Made by a program: the position numbers and the translations under genes | The notes under the pieces: model-generated | What the model saw: only the letters and a program-made list of their open reading frames with translations | Databases searched by the model: none | Told to the model about the DNA's origin: nothing | Assembly (NCBI GenBank): GCA_027575765.1 | Contig: JANBPT010000115.1 | Span: forward strand, 1 to 64,000 | DNA from: Tieghemiomyces parasiticus | Taxonomy: Eukaryota > Kickxellomycota > Dimargaritomycetes > Dimargaritales > Dimargaritaceae | DNA: 64,000 nucleotides | Direction: 5' to 3' | Shown: piece by piece, positions 50,824-63,100 of the stretch | Position numbering within the stretch: position 1 is the stretch's first letter | Layout of the letters: each line of letters opens with the position of its first letter

Positions 50824-51432
50824 GTCGTTAAGGATAGGCTTGGTTCGTACGAAAGGTTGAGAAGAAAGAGAGATAGGAGAAAGGGTTGGACACTAAGGGG
50901 GCACAACCTGAGGCAATTCAAGATGGGCCCAGGGACGTCGAGGAGGGAGGGATTGGGCGTTGGCTCGAGGTTGTAGGCTTTATGGCCTCCTGTGAATGAG
51001 GTTCCTCGACCAGGTTCGTCCGAGGGCAATGTATACGTTAGGGAATTCTGCAGTTTGGCTAAGGGGCCGTGTCCCTGAGGAGGCATTCAGGCCACCTCAA
51101 CGAAATCCTCCATACTTGTCCTGAGGATGGAGAGGGAGGGGGATCTGGTGGCCTCTGCAGTACAGTATCTTTTTTTTTTTTTTTGGTTGTAGTTTTCGGA
51201 TAGAACCGCCGGTCTACATTCGGAACTGTCACCCACCTAACCGTCACCACTCTTACGCTGCCTTCCGGGTCTCTCTTTCGTAGTACACGTTATAGCTAAC
51301 CTCGATCCTTGAATCCCTCTGTTGATAACGACCGGCAGCGTTCTAGCCGCCCCCGTACCCGCCCGATTGGCATTTGTTAAACCCATAAACCGCTGTAGCT
51401 CCACCCGCGCGGGTCACCAACAACCCCACGCC
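50824..51432. promoter_or_regulatory. Shared divergent promoter of TAD2 and RRG9
   Basis: 609 bases separate the two start codons. A run of 15 T at about 51170-51184 may act as a nucleosome-excluding tract between the genes. No TATA box is evident in either direction, fitting housekeeping genes. Confidence 0.5.
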
Positions 51433-52639
51433 ATGCAGGCCGCCCATCAGACCCGCGCCTTCTTCACCCGGTCAGCACGACCCATCACCCTCAACTTGGA
51501 CTTTCGGATAAATCCAACCGTTCTACTCCGGCCCTGGCCTTGTCAGTTGCCAACCCTCCTCGGTCGTACCTACACCACGAAACCGGAAACCACCAGGGGG
51601 CCGCGTAGCCGAACGACCGCGCCCCGACGAAACCCGTCACCGCGTACGATCCAACCCACACCGACCAAGCCGACCCGCACGCCCCGATCGACGACCCAGC
51701 CCAAGTCCACCCCTCCTTCGACACTACCTGCCGGATCCCCCAAATCACCCGCGACCCCGGCCCGACCGCAATACCCGCATCACCCGGACTTCCCGGCGGA
51801 GCGTCCCGCCACCCTAGAGGCCACCCCCTCCGAATGGGGTCAGCGTCTCAAGGCCCACCACGAAGCCGGCGGAGACATGACCTACATCCAGGTCCATAAC
51901 CCCTTGCCGTCACTCCAAGCGCCCACCCATAAGGCCCGTCGGTATGCTAAACCCGGCGACCCGAAAAAGACCAAGTCCGGTAAACCGACCCCGGGACCCG
52001 GAGTCCCCGGTGAAGTGGAAATTGAAGAGGCCCACGAGGGCTGGCGGACCCGTCGGGTGGAACTCAAAAAGACGCTGGCGGACGGACAGTGGAAACCTAC
52101 CAAGCGAGTGGCCCGGTCGACCATGGACCGTATCCGCTTCTTGGCCGCCAACGTAAGTCTATCGGGTAGAATACTATCATGATAATTATTATTTTCATGG
52201 CATCCCCGCACTCGCTCATACGGGATTCCCGTCCTTTTGATGATTCCGGCATACCAATTCTTGTGCTCAACAGGATATAGGTAAGGTTTTTTATTTTATT
52301 TTACTAACTCTCACCCTCCCTTTCGTCCACTCCTCCCAATACCCCCGTATATATATATATATATATATATATTTATTTATCTACACACAGACCCCTGATA
52401 CTTTCACCATTCCCCGCCTCTCGCACGAGTTCAAAATCTCGTTCGAGGCGGTCCGACGCATTCTCAAGTCCAAGTTCGAACCCAGTCCAGAAGCGAAGGC
52501 AAAACAGGAGGAGAAACGAATCGCCCAGCGTCGTGTCCACGTTAAAGAAATGCGTGCGATTCGGGCAGCCCAGGCCATCAAGAAGGAACCAGCCCTGCCC
52601 AAGCCAATTGTCATCCCCATGCGCTGGCCAAACCAGTAA
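51433..52639 (+). CDS. RRG9: RRG9/neugrin-family mitochondrial protein, 2 exons
   Basis: RRG9 is a mitochondrial protein needed for respiratory growth in yeast and related to animal neugrin, which works with the mitochondrial large ribosomal RNA. Exons are 51433-52152 and 52391-52639, 322 residues. The N-terminus (MQAAHQTRAFFTRSARP) is a plausible mitochondrial presequence. A long Pro/Thr/Arg-rich segment follows (about 45-130). The family domain spans the splice join: GQWKPTKRVARSTMDRIRFLAAN in exon 1 (as RRG9's W-x-P-x-K-x-LS-R-x-x-M-x-x-(I/L)R), then TPDTFTIPRLSHEFKISFEAVRRILKSKF in exon 2. The tail is basic and coiled. The intron has GTAAGT and CACAG in phase 0. An upstream in-frame TTG at 51322 is not needed as a start. 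Confidence 0.87.
52348..52373 (+). repeat. (TA)n microsatellite in RRG9 intron
   Basis: About 12-13 TA units lie within the RRG9 intron, 17-42 bases before the CACAG acceptor, followed by TTTATTTAT. Its place next to the splice acceptor means length changes could alter splicing. Confidence 0.9.
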
Positions 52640-52757
52640 AGCTTGGGAGGGGAGGGAAGGAGAGATACAAACTGTGCAGTAGTTCATGATGTGATACGTT
52701 GCCTTCTCATCTTGGTTGCCTGATAATCTGAAATGTCATGTGCTGGCTTGAATTAAA

Positions 52758-52771
52758 AATAAAACAATAAA
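52758..52771 (+). terminator. Polyadenylation signals of RRG9
   Basis: Two AATAAA hexamers lie eight bases apart, about 120 bp past the stop codon. Confidence 0.5.
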
Positions 52772-53118
52772 ATCCCCAACTTAACGCATCATCTATAACC
52801 TGTGCTCCTCCTCCTCCTCCCCCTCGTGCTCTATATTGCATACTCTACCGCACTAAATCTGTAGACTTCCCCACCGCAACTAACCAACGAGCTCTCAACG
52901 ATATCCGAATTGTGGCACAGCAGGCTTATATTTGTTGGTACTAGATATGCAGAGGGGGAAAAAAACAACAACAACGAAATGGTAATGACAAGCAGATGGA
53001 AATTAAAAAGTGACAGTAATAGGGGAGGGAGGGGGGAGGATATGCAACAGACAAGCCTTCTGGTGGCCCCTTCCAACAACAGCGAAAAACCCCCACCCAC
53101 GCCCGTCAACTTGTTGCA
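52772..53118. other. Spacer between convergent RRG9 and PWP1
   Basis: No gene is seen. It should contain the end of the PWP1 transcript. A short A-rich segment occurs at 52959-52980. Confidence 0.5.
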
Positions 53119-55042
53119 TTACATGTCCTCTTCCATATCTTCGTCTTCATCATCGCTCCCAGCTTCCATCCCGGGCCGACCGGTACCACCGGCGCCCTCG
53201 CGTTCGCTATCCTCGTCATCATCATCGTCATCATCCTGGAAGACCGTTACGCCGGTATCCTTCTCATCGATGGGGGCCTCCTTAGCCGCATCGGCGTACC
53301 GGGCGCGGAACGTGTTACGCACGCCCATGTTACTGTAGGCATTCCATACGGTCATTTTACCTTGGGACCCGGCGACGGCGATATGGAACGGGGCGTCGGG
53401 ACAGAACCCGGCCGTAAAGACCTGGCCCACGTTGAAGTCACGGCTAAGCACCATACTGGGTTTGTTGTCAGTGACGCTCCACAGCTTGACGGTACGGTCG
53501 GCCGACCCCGTAACAAAACATCCCGGAATCGTCGGGCTGACATCGAACGCCGAGAGCGGGTCGTCGTGCGCCTGCACCCGGTACACCGCCTGCGCGGGTC
53601 CCAATGCAGGAGGGGTCGACGTCGTCGTGGCCTTAGCCGATCCGGCGGTGGCAAGCTGGCGAACATCCAAGTAGTACAGCATCCCGTCTTCCGTGGCTAC
53701 GTAGAGGCACGACGTTTGGTGGGGGTCCCAACGGATACTTTCCACGTCCGCGGCGAGGAGACCCCCCACGCGGGTATCGGGCGTCCGACTGTCCATCACG
53801 GCCACTTGTTTATCATACCCACCGGAGGCAAACACGGTGGATTCGGTGGGGTTCCATTTGACGGCCTGGACCTTATCGGTATGGTGGCTATAAGAGTGGA
53901 CGCACGTGGAAGTCTTGAGATCCCAGAGCTTCACGGTCTTATCGGCGGAGGCGCTAGCGAGGACGTTTCGGTGGGTAGCGTTCCACGACAGGCCCAGTAC
54001 GGCGTCGACGTGGTAGTGCGGGTTGGCCTTGGGTTTGCTCGATCTTTTGGGCTTCCGCTGCTGCTGCTGCTTATTCCTCTGAATGGTGAAGGGTACGGAT
54101 TGAGCCATACTCGGATCAGTATTTCCCAGCATGACCGCAGGGGCAGCACAGTCGATGGTGTCTAGGTCCCAAATCTCGATGAGCGGGTCGAACGTGCCGA
54201 CGGCCACATAGTTACCCCGCGTGCCCTCGTCCGTAGGGCTGCGTACGGGGAAATCCAGCCATTCAATGCAGAGCGGGAAAGCCGGGAGCATCACGTCGTG
54301 GTGGACGTAAAGGTTGCGCTCGGCGGCCTCGTAAACGTACACGTCCAAACGGCTGATGTCATCCTCCGTCTGGCCCACCACCAGCAGGTTGTCGTTTGGA
54401 GAAATCATCAGGTCTTCCTCGTCGGATAGCAGAGCCTGGTGGGGTTTGGATCGGGTGTGAGGGTAAAAAAGCCAGCAGAGCGTTAGTTGGGGACCCCCAG
54501 GCTTCAGCTAACTCGCCTCGGGAAACATAGCCTCGCTATCTGCTATACCTCCTCCGCCCTCAACGGAGAGGGGAGAGAGATATGGTGTTACCTACCGGAT
54601 CGTCCAAGGTAATATAAGGGTCGTCAGCTTCGTCATGAACTTTCAAATTCTTGAAGGAATTGAGCGCCCCCACATCGGCGAATGACGAGAATTTAACATC
54701 GAGGCCGAACCCGCCGAGCTGGAGTGTGGTCGGCTCATCATCGTAGCCATCCATATTATACTCCGCCAGCTCATCGTCGGTGTCCGGGTCAGTATCGGTG
54801 CCGGTGGCTGGTTTCTGGCTCTTGACCGTGGCCTTGATTTCATCCTCGTCGTCTTCACTGTCCTCCTCGTCTTCGTCCTCGGCGCCATCTTGCGCTCGAG
54901 CCTCGTCGAGCTTTTGCTGGGCGGCGTGGACCTGTCCAGCCATCATATTCTCGATACGCTCGTATTCGGCCTCGTCGAGTTCGTACCGAACGGGCGTTTC
55001 CTTAGCCGCTCCCCTGCGGACCCAGGTGTGGGCGGAAATCAT
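53119..55042 (-). CDS. PWP1: WD-repeat ribosome-biogenesis protein Pwp1, 2 exons
   Basis: Pwp1 is a nucleolar WD-repeat protein of the 60S pre-ribosome. Exons on the minus strand are 55042-54596 and 54435-53119, 587 residues; an ATG at 55048 would add two. The N-terminus TWVRRGAAKETP is the family signature, followed by an acidic linker and DDELAEYNMDGYDDE, also conserved. The join gives ITLDDP-ALLSDEEDLMISPNDNLLV, matching the family's D-x-(L/I)-x-(P/S)-x-DN-L. WD repeats include WDLDTID, NVLASASADKTVKLWDLKTS, VFASGGYDKQVAVMD and CFVTGSADRTVKLWSV. A Lys/Gln-rich loop (RNKQQQQRKPKRSSKPK) and an acidic C-terminal tail (DDDDDDDEDSE, ending DEDMEEDM) complete it. The donor is GTAGGT, the acceptor CACCAG, phase 0. 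Confidence 0.93.
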
Positions 55043-55048
55043 GGACAT

Positions 55049-55838
55049 GTCGGTATTGTCTCGAGTGCTAGAAATAAGGAGTAAGGGGGGGGGGAATGAG
55101 TACGTATATAATAATGAGGCGGCCCAGAGCGGAATGTACAAATGCCGTAGTGGTGGGGGAAAAAGTTAGCGAGCCGAGGGACTCAATGCGATGCAAAGCG
55201 GCTCGGGGAACGTTTCGGGTCTATAAATCTGCACTGTCAGTCTGGCCGTGAAAAGGCTGTTTGCACAGTATAGCAGGAGTTTAGGCGAGGGTTGAACTTT
55301 GCAAGGGAAAGGAATCGAGAGTTTTAGGGTTAGGCGCAAATGAAAAAATAAAATCAAAAGTGTCGCTGCTGGGCCCAGGGAAAAAGAATTATCATCACGT
55401 GATTACGGATCGAGGCCATTCCATGACCCTCTGCCCGTATTAATGTACCTGATGCTATATCCACCCTCCTATTCTTACCCTCATCAAAGCCACCAGGGCT
55501 GGTTAAGATGTAGGCAGTCAGGATAGAAATGTAGCAGTCTCCAACAACTTGATTATTATCATGGCAGTATGTTTATGGGGAGGGAAAATGGCCAGCTAGG
55601 TTCAGAGATTACACGAAAGGTAGAGCAGCTTGTAAGAAAAAGTACATAGATGGAGGGAGCAGAGGGGGTCGGGGAAATGGGTATTTAAAATAAAAATAAA
55701 AAAAAGTACACGATGGCCGGCGTAGATAACTAGAGGGGTTCATGAAAGCCCGTCAGGATAAAGTAAACAGAGAGGAGGTGAGAAAAAAGGAGGGGGTACA
55801 GAGTGCGGGGGACACAGTATTCTACGCCCGACGAGGCT
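55049..55838. other. Spacer between PWP1 and SLC35F6-like gene
   Basis: It contains the PWP1 promoter and the end of the downstream minus-strand transcript. It is A-rich on the plus strand near 55685-55705. No gene is supported. Confidence 0.5.
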
Positions 55839-57167
55839 CTATTCGTCATCCACCAAACGACGACCGCTACCATCGGCGGTTAGTTCCTCCACGGACTTGT
55901 CGACGCCAGCACCCCAGGGCGGCGAGACGACGCCGTTATACAGGAAAGTACCGTAAATCAGTACGAGGAAGCCCAGCACCTGGAGGGGCTGGAAGTGTTC
56001 CCAGCCGAGGGCGAGACTGGACATCCAAATGAACAGCGTCCGACAGGTGTCGATGGTCGAGCGGGAAGTGGCACTAATGGTACGTGTAACCGAAAGGCCG
56101 AACCAGTTGAAAAAAGCGATAGAGAACATGATGGCGATGGACGTCGACCACACGCCGGGGTTATTGATGACCTCGTAAAACCCGTTGACCATGTCAAAGT
56201 ACCCACCCGGGTGGCTACGACCGATCACCAGGTGGAGCAGCGGAATCCCGACGGCGGTGGTCACAAACCCAAATATGCCCTCCAGGCCGACGGCACGCAT
56301 CGGAACCACGTGGTACCGTAGCATAATCTTCTCCTCGACCACGAACTGGGCGGCGGTGAAGATCTGGGCGGTCAGAATCATGAGAACTCCGAGGAGGGAG
56401 CGTTCGGAAAACTCCATGGCCGACGAGGCCACGGCAGCGAATAGGGACGGCTCGTCAGGGGCTGGACCACGACCACCTACTCCGTCATCAAGGACCGGCG
56501 GACGGTACGGGAACAGCACGCTGCTCATGCCGACGATCCCGACGCCCAGCATGATGAGCATCAGGGCGGCCCACTGGAAGCGCTGGAGGCGGTGCTTCAG
56601 GAAGATGACGGACATGATACCGGAGAAAATGACCACGGCGCCGCGCATCATTTGATACACCGACGCCGAGATATAAAACAGGCCAACGTTCATAAGGGTG
56701 GTGCCGCAGATATCGCAGAGGGCTGGGATCCACATGAGGAACTTACGGCGGCCGATCAGTGGGCGGGTATCGTCCAGGGTGGACGGCAGGAGGCTATCCG
56801 TCTCAAGGCTGGACTCAGCGGACCGCGTTGGAGCCACGGCGCCAGGAATGTCGAGGGCAGCGGGCTCAATCACATTGTCGTCATCGGGCGACCCCAACGA
56901 GGCGGTCATGAGCTCACGATAGCCCCGACGCTTCAACCGGTAGTTGGTCCACAAGATATTGATGTAGAGCACGATGAGGCACATGGTCTCGCCGGCAAAC
57001 ATATTCAGGGTCTGCCAAGTGGGCTGCTCAAACAGACGGCGGCGCTTCGGGTCTGGGTCGTCACAGTTTCCTACGCACTGGAGGTCCTGCAGCTTAGTGA
57101 GCAGCGTGTTGAGGGTACCCGTGAGCAGCATCCCGCTCACGAGGAACACCGTATAGGATGTCTTCAT
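55839..57167 (-). CDS. SLC35F6: SLC35F6-like membrane transporter
   Basis: 442 residues from ATG 57167 in one exon; an upstream in-frame ATG at 57227 would add 20 residues but MKTSYTVFLVSGMLLTGTLNTLLTK is the usual family start, with the first helix directly after it. It belongs to the drug/metabolite (nucleotide-sugar type) transporter fold with about ten helices. Conserved segments are FEQPTWQTLNMFAGE, FLMWIPALCDICGTTLMNVGLFYISASVYQMMRG and the last helices (FNWFGLSVTRTISATSRSTIDTCRT), typical of SLC35F6. A hydrophilic loop at about 85-140 carries two acidic dileucine motifs, ETDSLL (122-127) and DTRPLI (133-138), which suggest sorting to vacuole or lysosome-like membranes. The substrate of this family is not settled. 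Confidence 0.9.
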   Translation of the reverse strand: MKTSYTVFLVSGMLLTGTLNTLLTKLQDLQCVGNCDDPDPKRRRLFEQPTWQTLNMFAGETMCLIVLYINILWTNYRLKRRGYRELMTASLGSPDDDNVIEPAALDIPGAVAPTRSAESSLETDSLLPSTLDDTRPLIGRRKFLMWIPALCDICGTTLMNVGLFYISASVYQMMRGAVVIFSGIMSVIFLKHRLQRFQWAALMLIMLGVGIVGMSSVLFPYRPPVLDDGVGGRGPAPDEPSLFAAVASSAMEFSERSLLGVLMILTAQIFTAAQFVVEEKIMLRYHVVPMRAVGLEGIFGFVTTAVGIPLLHLVIGRSHPGGYFDMVNGFYEVINNPGVWSTSIAIMFSIAFFNWFGLSVTRTISATSRSTIDTCRTLFIWMSSLALGWEHFQPLQVLGFLVLIYGTFLYNGVVSPPWGAGVDKSVEELTADGSGRRLVDDE

Positions 57168-60100
57168 GGCAGCAAGACCGGTGGCCAAAGCGGAGAGGGG
57201 CGAGGGAGTGAAACGAGAGAAGGTCAAGGGTTGCGAGGGTGGCTTGGCTGGGCAGTGCGGAGAGTCGCGGTCGGTAGAAGTCTGCGGTCGTAGGACGAAG
57301 GCCAGGTAGGAGTTTAGAATAGGTGTAGGTTAGACTCGGCGCCAAGGTATAGGCCCGCTGGAAACTGTAGTGACTCGGTAACTTGCAATGACGACCCTGA
57401 CGGGCGTTTGGGGGATTCATAACGGCGAGGCCGGCCGAGGCCGACCGAGCACGACGTCAGAGCAGGTTAGGATTAACGCCCGGTAGCGAAGAGCGAGGGC
57501 AGGTTAGCTAGGCGCTGTTGTGTACTTATGACGGTGGGTATTGCTTACATGGTATGGAGGGGCGGACCAGTGACCGGTAATGTGTTGACGGTTGAATGGG
57601 GGATGTAGAGATAGCCGCGAGGGATTGAAAGAGGTGAAGGGGAAAACAGCAAAGAGAGAGGAGAGTATAAATTAAGGCCAAGGTGGTCGGGGTGTAATGA
57701 GGAGAGAGGGGGGGGACCTTGAGCCTTTGGATAGTGGGAGCATATAGATAAGTTAAAGTAGGTGAGTTGGCCTCCCAATATCACCCGCGCCATCCTACCC
57801 ATCCTATCCTACACACTCCACTCAATGCTTGAGGGAGTCCAGCTACCATGCCGATGCGTTAGCGCGGCATACAAGTCCTAGGGGTCCCGTGAGGCACCGG
57901 GCCATGGATTGCCCCCCCCCCGTCCTCTGTGGACTCGTGACCATTCGAGCGAGAGCGCGGGGGCGGCTTATCGAACCGAGCTCCTCTTGTTCTTTGTCTT
58001 CCGCCCCTATCACACAAGGCGGAACCCCTCCTGCTCTCCGTCCCACCCGCAAGTATCGCCACCGCTGGCGCTCAATTAGGCCGGTCCACCCTTACATGAG
58101 TCAGCTGACCTCCAGCGCGATCAGTACTGTACTCGTGAGGGGTGAAGCAGAGTGTGTGTGGGCGTAGCCAGTTGCCGTAGCAGTTGCAGTGTTGGACCAG
58201 ACATCACATGGGCGTAGGGGTGTTAGGCTTAAGGGGCCAGGGGCGAGTGACGGGGGCGGCAAACTCCGCCAGGCTTGATGCTGCCAAATACAGCCCTATT
58301 TAGCCGGCTGGGGGGCTAGCACCGGCCATCCGCTGTACGGCCGGCCGGCTATGCCCTGGTGGCAACGGAACGGCTACGGCGCTTAACCGGCAGCTGTTGT
58401 GAAGCACACCATCCGCTGGATCGACCACACGGTCTGATTCTAGTCCAGCCAACCGCCGTGCCCCTCCCCGACACGATAGTGGGACGGCTACGGGTGCGAT
58501 GCTATTGGCTCGTCATCAAGGCCCATGCCGCTCTTGATGGCCTCCAGGGCACCTATGGGCGAGTCACCCACAAGAAGGCGATAAGTAAAGGAACATGGCA
58601 AGAGCGGAGGGGAGGGGTGCGCAGTCGGAGGGTGGTATGCGGGCTATGGATGGCTGCCGATAGAAGTACCGGTACACACAGCCAGTTTGGACAGCCTACA
58701 TGTTTGCGATCCAACGTCGGGGGAGGGGAGACTGACACTACGACCGCATGGCCACACCGGGTCTGATAACAGGAATATCCGTGCGTAGCATACATCTCCC
58801 ACCCAGGCCGGCCTAAGACGCCCTGGGCCCCCGGGAGAGAGACGCGCCAACTCGGTATGCGCTTGCCTGGACTGAAGGGTCTGGTGCATTGAGTACTAAC
58901 GGTGTCCGTGTCCTCTTGATTGGAGGCACTTTGCCTTTACTGCCCCAGCGATTAACCAACTTTTAGGGCCAGGCAGCCCTGCAAACTGCCGTGCCTTCCT
59001 ACTGTTCCTCGTGTGCGCAGCCCTTTCTGCGCCGGTCCTCTCGTCTTACGTACCGAGTAATGGGAGTTGCCGTGCAGACAATAAAGCCCCCTCCGAGCCC
59101 TGACATCCCCCCTTCCTATTGTCGGTACTCTTTGCGCCACTTACCAGTTTCGCTGGAAAGGGGAAAGGCCGGGGTTGGGTCCGCACAGAATGTTCCTCGG
59201 CGGACCACATTTGGAAGGGGTCCGGAGCCGAACGGGCCGCGTCTGGCCCTGTCCTGCCCCATAAAAAGGGGGGCTGGATAGACCGCGTCCCCTCGCTTGC
59301 TCGGCCAGTTGCATCACACAGGGCGAATTGCGTAGGCAAGACATACACAGTTAACTGCTGCCTCCCACTCGTGACTCAGTCACGTCCATATCCTCCTTAT
59401 GACCACGGGAAATGAGGAGCCAACCCTAGCCAGAGCTTAAAAGGGGGACAGGCTGTGTGAATAGCGGGGTTTGCCTGCGGAAAAAATAGATTCCGGGCCG
59501 GTGTGGGCGGATATGTCACTACGCTGCACCCGATCCTGTGAAGAAAGGCAATCTTACTGGGATCGACGGCCAGGTCAGATCGCGCACTTAGTCTGGTCGA
59601 TTCGGGGACCGTCGACATCCCAGTCAAGGATCTAGGGCGTGTACCAGCCGTCACTTTAATAATTGTCCTGCAAGGTGGTAGGTCCGCCACAACGCTTGAG
59701 CCACCGTCGGATGTGAATTAGACAAGGTTATATCACCACGTCGGTGCATCCCTCTCTTCTACCAATACCTTCACTCCGCCCTGTTTATAGACTATAGTTG
59801 TGTACCCAAAAGCAGTAGGTATAGTCCCAAAGAACCCCCCTTCCTCCTCCCATTCGTCCCTTCCGCCTACCGGATACGGCGCTTATGTGGATCGGTTCGG
59901 CTCCGAACTCTCCGGATTAGGCTCACTGTGATCCGCTGTTTTATCCGGTTATCGCAAGCTGTCAACCCAGCTTTCCGTACCAGCCAGTGAGGTGAGGTGG
60001 GAAGAAAAATGGGGAGGGGGGGGGGTTTAATAGGCCCCAGGCCTTTGCAGCATAGTTTCCCACCTCACTAGCCTATCGACTTGACGATGCTCCCACTCAC

Positions 60101-63100
60101 GTCCTGAGACTCGTGTTGTGCAGGCGACGCACTGTGCTCTTTCCACCGACAACGTCCGACACCCCCGCTCCTCGCTGGCGGGTCCTGGGCTTACCTGATC
60201 CGACACCGCTAGCCCGGCCGCAGCTTCTAACGGCAGTAATAGCTGGGTGACGCCTACACTGATAGGCTACCTTGCAGTCCCTCTTACCGTTATGCTTATG
60301 GCACTGCAACTGCCACTTGTTTCTGCCCCTGTGGTCTACCCCCCCCCCGCCAAAGGAAGTCACTGAGCTATACCATGGGCAACGAAATCAAGGTGCTGGA
60401 AGGTTGTCAACTATCACCAGGACAGACTCGAAAGCTCCCTTAGGGCAGTTCGGGGGCAGTGGCCAAAGTCTAAAGGTAGGCTGTTCTTTCTTTTTAGACG
60501 GAATGTAGGTGTGCCTGCCCATGTCGGGTCACCACACGATAGCCTTCGCCTACCCTATTTTCCGGTGGGAATAAGGTAATAACTATTAACCTCACCCATT
60601 CGGTACACTAATTTAGGGCTGTGTATTACTCCCGGGCTGTGCTCGTCACGTCGACATAGATCTTTAGGGGTTTACCAAATGTCGAGGAGAGCGAGAAAAT
60701 GGACATGGTTTGAACGCTCAGGTTAGGCGAAGGGAGAGGGCCGCGAAATTCTACCTTGAATTGCCACATTGTCGCTGGATGTGTGCTAAACGCTGCTTCC
60801 TGGACGGTTACTATCCATCTGAGTGACCTTGAGAGGGGGGGAGGTGGTGAGAAAGTATGGTGGGCGGGGTCGCCACGGTAAGACATGTAAGGGCGGCTCG
60901 ACTATCTAGGTGCCACATCTGATCAATAGCCGACCGATGTGGCCGGCTTGAAGCGACCGAGGGATGGCACATCAATTCACCAAGCACGCTGCTAGGCTCT
61001 CCGCAAAGGCGGGTCAGTCCAATAACCCGCGGTGATTGCCCCTGATTTTCTCCAGCCAACAGCCTGTCTGACTCGCTGCATCATCGATGACGACCAAAAT
61101 GCGTCAACCCCATATGGATTATCGATGGTGACGAAAACACGTCCACCCTAGACCAAGCCAGGATCCTAGCTTGCCAAAAATAACAATAATTAAAAAGCCG
61201 GAGGGAATGGCAGCCGGCGGGAAGCGCACCGTCAAAGTTGCTCAGAACGGCAAAGGGCGTTTGACATGTTCAACCCATAGGGAATGCGTGGGTATTGCAG
61301 CGACCAGGCTTGACAGCCCATCGTAGCCTACGTGACGTGGCTCCTCGAAGGTAGTAACCTTACCTGTATTTGACAAGTCGTCTAGTGCCCCGAGCCTAAA
61401 ATAAGGATAGTGCCCACCCAGCCCACCCCCGTTCCCCACGCCCAGCATTTGCGACCAGAGAGCGTTAAACCAGCGCAGTAGTCTGTCTGACAGCCCACTG
61501 CGGGGGATAGGGGTGGTGGTGGTGGCTCCACGGGGTGATAAATGCTGTGACGCATGCAGCTATCCCCATTTGTCCTAAGCATTGGCGCGGGGGGGGGGAG
61601 GAGGGGGCTCCTCTCTGCCTCGGCAATAACCTTCAGCTAACTCCGCGACCCCTTCTCCACCCCTCACTCTCCTCCGTTTCACCAAGCAGGGACACTGCCC
61701 TTGTGGGTGCACAACCCACGACCCTCTTTTTCCGATCGGCCTTTTAATGGCCCATACCAGTCCGCTTGAGGTTAGATTGTCGGGCGTGCGCCCAGCGGCA
61801 AACAGGGAACGCCCGGGACCGCAAAGCCTGGTCATCATATAGGTCAGGGATAGCTCTTGACGGCTTTCCCAATTGGCCTCCCAACGAGAAGTAGCTGAGA
61901 AGGGTAATAACCCGGTGTATTTCAGCAGAAGCCGTTTCTTAGGATCAGCAGCCGATGGATGAGAACCGGCTGCGCCCTGTAGTTACATGGTCAAGGTCCT
62001 AGGTATCTCCTAGGCGACCCTGCAAAATGCCCCCCCTTCCTCCGCCATCGTGTACCGCAAATGGCCCCATCTGCGAAAAGCAAACATAATTATCCGCCAA
62101 GGCGCTGCGAAGCGGGAGGCAGGGGGTACAAAAAAAATATCATCAACTTCCGAACCTGATAAACTTCCGGATCGAACTCTTGTGACCTAAGGTTAATCAC
62201 TTTAGGTCTCAGGCCCCCCCTTCTTTTTTAAACCCTCCCCCGGAGACGTCATGACCGATCTAGTGGTACATCATGTATTCCCCAACCAACGTCACTCCCT
62301 CCACCCGGGAACACGGTCCAGCCAGGACGATCACGAGTACCACGTCGCCCTTCTTGTGCTACGATACCTTCGAGACTCCCCCCCCTCCGCCTCTCCACTC
62401 GGAGCTCAACTGGGTGCCGACGGCCAAGCTGCCATTCTTTTTTTCGTAGGAGTTACTGCCAAAACCCGAGCGGTCGGGCCCCTGGCCTAGATGCGCTCCT
62501 CCAACGGCAGCCCGCCGCCGACTGGTCCAAAAAGGCAAGAAAAGGTTCAAGTACCGCCCACTCGCCAGTTTTAATGGCGGACGGGCAGTTATTGGCGTAG
62601 GCTTTCCTAACATAGTGGTAACGCCAGGGAAGGAGCAGGGTTGAGGGTGGGTAGGGCAGAAGGGATTGTGAAGGGGCGGGAGGAATAGTGGTGAGTGGCT
62701 GCGCTTATCGGCCAGTCATTGATCATGAATAGCGGTCTCGGGGCGTGGAGTAGGGGAGGGTAAACTTGGTGTTAATTGGCCGACCAGTCGCGAAACCTAA
62801 GGCCCCGGCTCCACGGAATATGCTAATAATATCCGAGACCACCAAACAATTAGACTACCACAGTGGGTCCGCTACTGGGCGGTGGATCCCCGCCCTTCCC
62901 ATTGGGCTTCCCTTACCCCGCCCCCCCCCTCCTGGTCTTCGGAGCAATGCGTGTCGCATCCCTGTAATGGAAACGGCCCGTGATGATGAACCCAGACGGA
63001 TATGGGTATCTGCATGCAACGTCAGCCCCCCCCCAATCTCCGCCTTGGCAGCCTTGGTAATTAATTGGCTTTTCGTACATGTACCATCCTCTCTAGTCCT

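Noticed and set aside
53362..54165. 267-codon plus-strand frame
   Set aside because: Antisense shadow of the well-conserved PWP1 exon 2.
56592..57293. 233-codon plus-strand frame
   Set aside because: Antisense to the SLC35F6-like transporter, whose helices and family motifs are clear.
58359..58766. 135-codon plus-strand frame
   Set aside because: No domain, poor start context and an equally open minus strand.
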